Shown piece by piece: positions 60,834 to 64,000 of a DNA stretch of 64,000 nt. The DNA lies in assembly GCF_019492185.1 (NCBI RefSeq), contig NZ_JAICCF010000004.1, positions 248,001-312,000 on the forward strand, written 5' to 3'. The notes beneath the pieces are model-generated. The model had not been told where the DNA came from, made no database searches, and worked only from the letters and a program-made list of their open reading frames with translations. The first letter of the stretch is position 1, and every line of letters begins with the position of its first letter. A program made the translations under genes and the position numbers. The stretch is from Chitinophaga rhizophila. Its GTDB lineage: Bacteria; Bacteroidota; Bacteroidia; Chitinophagales; Chitinophagaceae.

Positions 60834-61571
60834 TTGGAACGGAAAGTAAAAGTAGCGGCAGTAAGTTATTTGAATACCAGGCCATTATTATACGGATTCA
60901 GGGAACACCCGGTGATGAATTTGCTGGAACTGAGTGTTGATTACCCTGCTAAAATTGCTCAGCAACTAATTGAAGGTGAAGTGGATGTAGCGCTTGTACC
61001 CGTGGCTGTCATCCCGAAACTGAAGGAATATCATATCGTTTCTGACTTTTGTATTGGTGCAGAAGGTCCGGTAGCTTCTGTATGTCTTTTCAGTGAAGTA
61101 CCGCTGAACGAAATCAAGCGTATCTATCTCGATTACCAGAGCCGTACCTCTGTTGCGCTACTGAAAGTGCTGGTGCGTGAACACTGGAAACTGTCTGCAG
61201 AACTGATTGAAACCACAGGCGACTACCAGGATAAGATAAAAGGTACCGACGCCGGACTTGTTATTGGCGACCGAGCGCTCGAACAGCGTCATGTCTCTCC
61301 ATATATATATGACCTTGCAGAACATTGGATGCGCTTTACCAGCCTGCCCTTTGTATTCGCTGCCTGGATCAGTAATAAGCCATTATCTCCGGAATTTATT
61401 CAGCAGTTCAACCATGCTAACAGCATCGGTATCAAGGATATACCCGCGATAGTTGCAGAGAACCCTTATTCTCTGTATGATCTGACTACTTATTACACAC
61501 AAAATATCAGCTACCCGCTGACGCCATCTAAACGTCAGGGTATGCAGCGATTCCTCAGCTATCTGTATTAA
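60834..61571 (+). CDS. mqnA: Chorismate dehydratase MqnA (futalosine menaquinone pathway)
   Basis: 245 residues of the MqnA/MqnD periplasmic-binding-protein-like fold. MqnA dehydrates chorismate to 3-[(1-carboxyvinyl)oxy]benzoate, the first step of the futalosine route to menaquinone. Motifs: AAVSYLNTRPLLYGF at the N-terminus, the ligand pocket DVALVPVAVIPKL and LDYQSRTSVALLKVL, and PFVFAAWISNK. The start is a TTG (60834); no ATG lies nearby. Divergent from purB. The other mqn genes are not in the window. Confidence 0.93.
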   Translation: MERKVKVAAVSYLNTRPLLYGFREHPVMNLLELSVDYPAKIAQQLIEGEVDVALVPVAVIPKLKEYHIVSDFCIGAEGPVASVCLFSEVPLNEIKRIYLDYQSRTSVALLKVLVREHWKLSAELIETTGDYQDKIKGTDAGLVIGDRALEQRHVSPYIYDLAEHWMRFTSLPFVFAAWISNKPLSPEFIQQFNHANSIGIKDIPAIVAENPYSLYDLTTYYTQNISYPLTPSKRQGMQRFLSYLY

Positions 61572-61883
61572 TCCGGAATCATTCATTAATAATCAGGCTT
61601 CACTGGTCGGTTCCTACCTGGGTTCAATCGAGGTAGGCCTGGTATTAAATCATGACGCAGGTGGTTGTTCCGATACTACCGGACCGCTACCTGCATCATG
61701 CACCTTTTTGTTGTTAACCGGCTTACAGCATGTATCCGCATTGCGATGCCTGTTCTATCTGTTCCTGATTGGTGATATACCAATCCCTCATATTAATACC
61801 GTAAGCCTGAAGCATTTAAACTATTGCATTCAGGTTTTTTGTTTATATTAGATACCCCATCTCTTCACCCAAATTCGGCGAAT
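61572..61883. other. Intergenic stretch with terminator-like hairpins
   Basis: About 310 bp without a coding frame. CCTACCT-N11-AGGTAGG lies near 61616, and a long imperfect hairpin (arms near 61652 and 61695) is followed by CACCTTTTTGTTG, probably the mqnA terminator. The segment GGGTTCAATCG near 61620 is not part of a tRNA. Confidence 0.45.
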
Positions 61884-62543
61884 ATGAAAATTGGAATCCT
61901 CGGTAGCGGCCCTGTTGGACTCACCTTAACAGAAGGACTGGTTATGGCTGGTCACGAAGTGATTCTCGGTACCCGCAATCCTGCCAAGGAATCCCTTCAG
62001 CAATGGATCAAAAAGAAGGGTAATGACCGCGTCACCGCTGGTCCCTTCCGGGAGGCGGCCGCTCAGGGAGAATTACTCGTCATCTGCACTAACTGGGCTG
62101 GTACCCAGAAAGCCATTGAGGCAGCCGGATTATGGAACTTTAAGAATAAGGTCGTAGTGGACGTCACCAATCCACTGGACGGGAAAGGCCCGGACCAGCA
62201 AGGGAGACTCAACTTCTCTATCGGACATAGTAATTCCGCTGGCGAACAACTCCAGGCCTGGCTACCGCCGGACGCACACGTGGTGAAGGCGCTCAGTTGT
62301 ATCGGACATGAATCTATGTTCCGCTCTCACCAGGAGGCGGAGGGACCAACCATGTTTATCTGTGGGAACAAGAGATCCGCGAAGGCAGCTGTGACTAGCC
62401 TGTTGAATGAAATGGGGTGGAAAGATGTGGTAGATATGGGAACCATTGAGATGAGCCGGAATATCGAGCCGCTCAGTATATTATGGTACGCCTACGGTTT
62501 TCGTACGGGCTCCTGGACACATGCCTTCAAATTGGTCAAATAA
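61884..62543 (+). CDS. NADPH-dependent F420 reductase-like dehydrogenase
   Basis: 219-residue Rossmann-fold protein of the F420-dependent NADP reductase/NpdG group. The dinucleotide motif is KIGILGSGPVGLTLTEGL, with GTRNPAKE suggesting NADP; the C-terminal half has VVVDVTNPLDGKG, VVKALSCIGHESM and RNIEPLSILWYAYG. Bacteroidota are not known to make F420, so the redox partner is uncertain (possibly a flavin or another quinone-like acceptor). I used the ATG at 61884, since the Rossmann motif begins there; an in-frame ATG 20 codons earlier is less likely. Confidence 0.85.
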   Translation: MKIGILGSGPVGLTLTEGLVMAGHEVILGTRNPAKESLQQWIKKKGNDRVTAGPFREAAAQGELLVICTNWAGTQKAIEAAGLWNFKNKVVVDVTNPLDGKGPDQQGRLNFSIGHSNSAGEQLQAWLPPDAHVVKALSCIGHESMFRSHQEAEGPTMFICGNKRSAKAAVTSLLNEMGWKDVVDMGTIEMSRNIEPLSILWYAYGFRTGSWTHAFKLVK

Positions 62544-62544
62544 A

Positions 62545-62587
62545 AAGACCAGGAATCCAGGGTGTCTCACCCCACATTCCTGGCCTT
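62545..62587 (-). terminator. Intrinsic terminator of the M1 aminopeptidase gene (minus strand)
   Basis: Stem GGCCAGGAAT ... ATTCCTGGTC with an inner GGGTG/CACCC helix, followed on the minus strand by TTTTTATTT. It also closes the plus-strand gene ending at 62543. Confidence 0.8.
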
Positions 62588-62602
62588 ACTAATAAAAATG
62601 CA

Positions 62603-64000
62603 TTATATCTCTTTTGTATTGATATAGAAGTTCGGATCTACCTTAAACTGCTTGCGGTCAGACAATGTCAGTGTCATGGACTGCCAGTTCCTGCCCGGAT
62701 AGATGAAAGTATATCCATTGTCAGTCAATGTTACCTTCACAGGCATATTAAAATTCTCTACGTCAGTCACCCAACGGAACTTTAACTGTGAACCCTCGAA
62801 ATGATATTCCAGGGTAGGGATGGTTGTCGTTGTCAGATACTGCTCAAATACCTTGTTGAAGTTCATATTTGTCTGCTGGTTGAAAAACTCTTCTACCTGA
62901 CGGGTGGTAACCGTCTGATGCCAGAAGGTTTTGTTCAAGCCACGCAGAATCTCGCGGAACTTATCATCATTATTCACGATCTGACGGATCGTATGGATCA
63001 TGTTCGCTCCTTTATAATACATGTCGCCACTGCCCTCGTTGTTCACACCATAATGGCCAATGATAGGTATATCATTCTGGATGTTCTTCCTGATACCAGT
63101 GATGTAGGCGAAGGCTGCTTCCTTACCGTATTGACACTCAGCGAATAAGGTTTCTGAGTAATTAGTGAAGCTTTCATGTACCCACATATCTGCAATGTCT
63201 TTGGTCGTAATATTATTACCGAACCATTCATGACCGCTTTCATGGATGATGATAAAATCGTACTTCAATCCCCAGCCGCTGCCGGAAAGGTCCGTACCTT
63301 TATAACCCATCTGAAACTTATTACCATACGCCACGGCACTCTGATGTTCCATACCCAGGTGCGGAGACTCTACCAGTTTGTAGCTGTCTTTATAAAATGG
63401 ATACTTGCCAAACCAGAACTCAAAGCATTTCATCATATCTTTTACCACAGCAAAGTGGGTTTTTGCTGTATCTACATTGTAGTCAAGCACCCAGTAACTG
63501 AGATCCAGTTTCCCGCCTTCTCCGGAATATTGATCCTTGAACTCGGAATAATGCCCGACGTTCATTGCAACATCATAGTTATTGATCGGGTTAGACACAT
63601 ACCATGTCCATACAATATTACCATCACGATCCATGGTTTTCTTTTTCAGCCGGCCATTAGAGACGTTCACCAGATCGGGGGGAGTAGTGACGCTGATAGT
63701 CATATTATCAGGTTCGTCGCTCTGATGATCTTTGTTAGGCCACCATACACTGGCACCTAGTCCCTGGCAGGCGGTCGAAATCCAGGGTCTGTTCTGTTTG
63801 TCTTTTGCCCAGATCAGGCCTCCATCCCACGGAGCATTCTTCGCAATACGCGGACGGCCATGATAAGCTACAGTAATCTTTTTGTCTTTACCCTTGACCT
63901 GTTTCTTTGCTACTAATTCAATTAGTATCACATTGCCTTCCCTTTTGAAAGTCAGCGGGAGATTATCCTGGGTAACACTGTCCACCTGTAGCGGTTCCTG
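62603..64000 (-). CDS. M1-family aminopeptidase (5' end beyond window)
   Basis: Gluzincin zinc aminopeptidase. Visible part is 466 codons, open to the window edge: the GTG at 63985 is internal (QEPLQ precedes it), so the start lies outside. Zinc site HESGHEWFGNNITTKDIADM-type motif: His, His in IIHESGHEWFGNN, and the third ligand Glu in WVHESFTNYSE, 18 residues later. The exopeptidase motif reads LGMEHQSAVAYG, replacing the usual GAMEN with GMEH, as in the leukotriene-A4-hydrolase-like Bacteroidota group. Catalytic Tyr is in MYYKGANMIHT. Probably exported, although the signal peptide is not visible. Confidence 0.93.
   Translation of the reverse strand, partial: QEPLQVDSVTQDNLPLTFKREGNVILIELVAKKQVKGKDKKITVAYHGRPRIAKNAPWDGGLIWAKDKQNRPWISTACQGLGASVWWPNKDHQSDEPDNMTISVTTPPDLVNVSNGRLKKKTMDRDGNIVWTWYVSNPINNYDVAMNVGHYSEFKDQYSGEGGKLDLSYWVLDYNVDTAKTHFAVVKDMMKCFEFWFGKYPFYKDSYKLVESPHLGMEHQSAVAYGNKFQMGYKGTDLSGSGWGLKYDFIIIHESGHEWFGNNITTKDIADMWVHESFTNYSETLFAECQYGKEAAFAYITGIRKNIQNDIPIIGHYGVNNEGSGDMYYKGANMIHTIRQIVNNDDKFREILRGLNKTFWHQTVTTRQVEEFFNQQTNMNFNKVFEQYLTTTTIPTLEYHFEGSQLKFRWVTDVENFNMPVKVTLTDNGYTFIYPGRNWQSMTLTLSDRKQFKVDPNFYINTKEI

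Noticed and set aside
61612..61640. GGTTCAATCG segment resembling a tRNA T-arm
   Set aside because: The flanking stem pairs only partly and no anticodon arm, D arm or acceptor stem is present.

Overview
The window reads as chromosomal DNA of a Bacteroidota bacterium, most likely a Chitinophaga or close relative. Supporting signs are several perfect TAnnTTTG minus-7 promoter boxes, the near absence of Shine-Dalgarno sequences, a Nudix-type AraR beside araBDA, a futalosine-pathway MqnA, an acyl-CoA-binding protein, DPP-IV-type S9 and M28 peptidases, and an RND pump with a lipoprotein adaptor. The genus is inferred from gene content only. I see no tRNA, rRNA, CRISPR, insertion sequence or prophage.

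Layout. 1-4.8 kb: the end of a trans-sulfuration PLP enzyme, a secreted amidohydrolase, a YdcF-like protein and a dicarboxylate symporter. 4.8-5.7 kb: a gene-poor stretch holding an AraR-type operator, an orphan transcription unit with a strong terminator, and a long palindrome. 5.7-11.7 kb: a HAD hydrolase, then the L-arabinose regulon araR / araB-araD-araA, with a terminator at each end. 11.7-20.8 kb: a small serine hydrolase, queG, two secreted DUF3857/transglutaminase-like proteins, clpB and guanine deaminase.

20.8-29.1 kb is the most unusual part. A hybrid histidine kinase is flanked by two small exported Lys/His-rich peptides, followed by an M28 peptidase and a LytTR response regulator. 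Within about 7 kb there are four separate tandem-repeat arrays (about 120, 76, 136 and 131 bp units). In two of them the repeated unit carries the 3' end of an adjacent reading frame (the LytTR gene and a 66-codon ORF), and the 76-bp unit itself reads as a short peptide tail plus stop. A fifth, related case lies behind a VIT-family gene at 52.5 kb.

29.1-35.3 kb: an RND efflux operon (TolC-like factor, pump, adaptor). 35.4-38.2 kb: a PAP2 phosphatase and a fluoride riboswitch controlling a CLC-F fluoride/proton antiporter. 38.2-45.4 kb: two oxidoreductases and a trehalose/glucan module, in which OtsAB faces a GH15 hydrolase across a second copy of the long palindrome. 45.4-64 kb: mostly housekeeping genes: AsmA-like, lipoprotein, YihY, DPP-IV, VIT transporter, ornithine aminotransferase, acyl-CoA-binding protein, LepA, ManA, YraN, PurB, MqnA, an F420-reductase-like dehydrogenase and an M1 aminopeptidase cut by the window edge.

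How the parts fit together. AraR is expected to repress its own gene and araBDA through ATTGT-N5-GACA operators, of which I find three. Fluoride is sensed by the riboswitch and exported by the antiporter. Arabinose enters the pentose phosphate pathway through AraA, AraB and AraD. The tandem tail duplications may be recombination scars or donor sequences able to alter protein C-termini; sequence alone cannot separate these.
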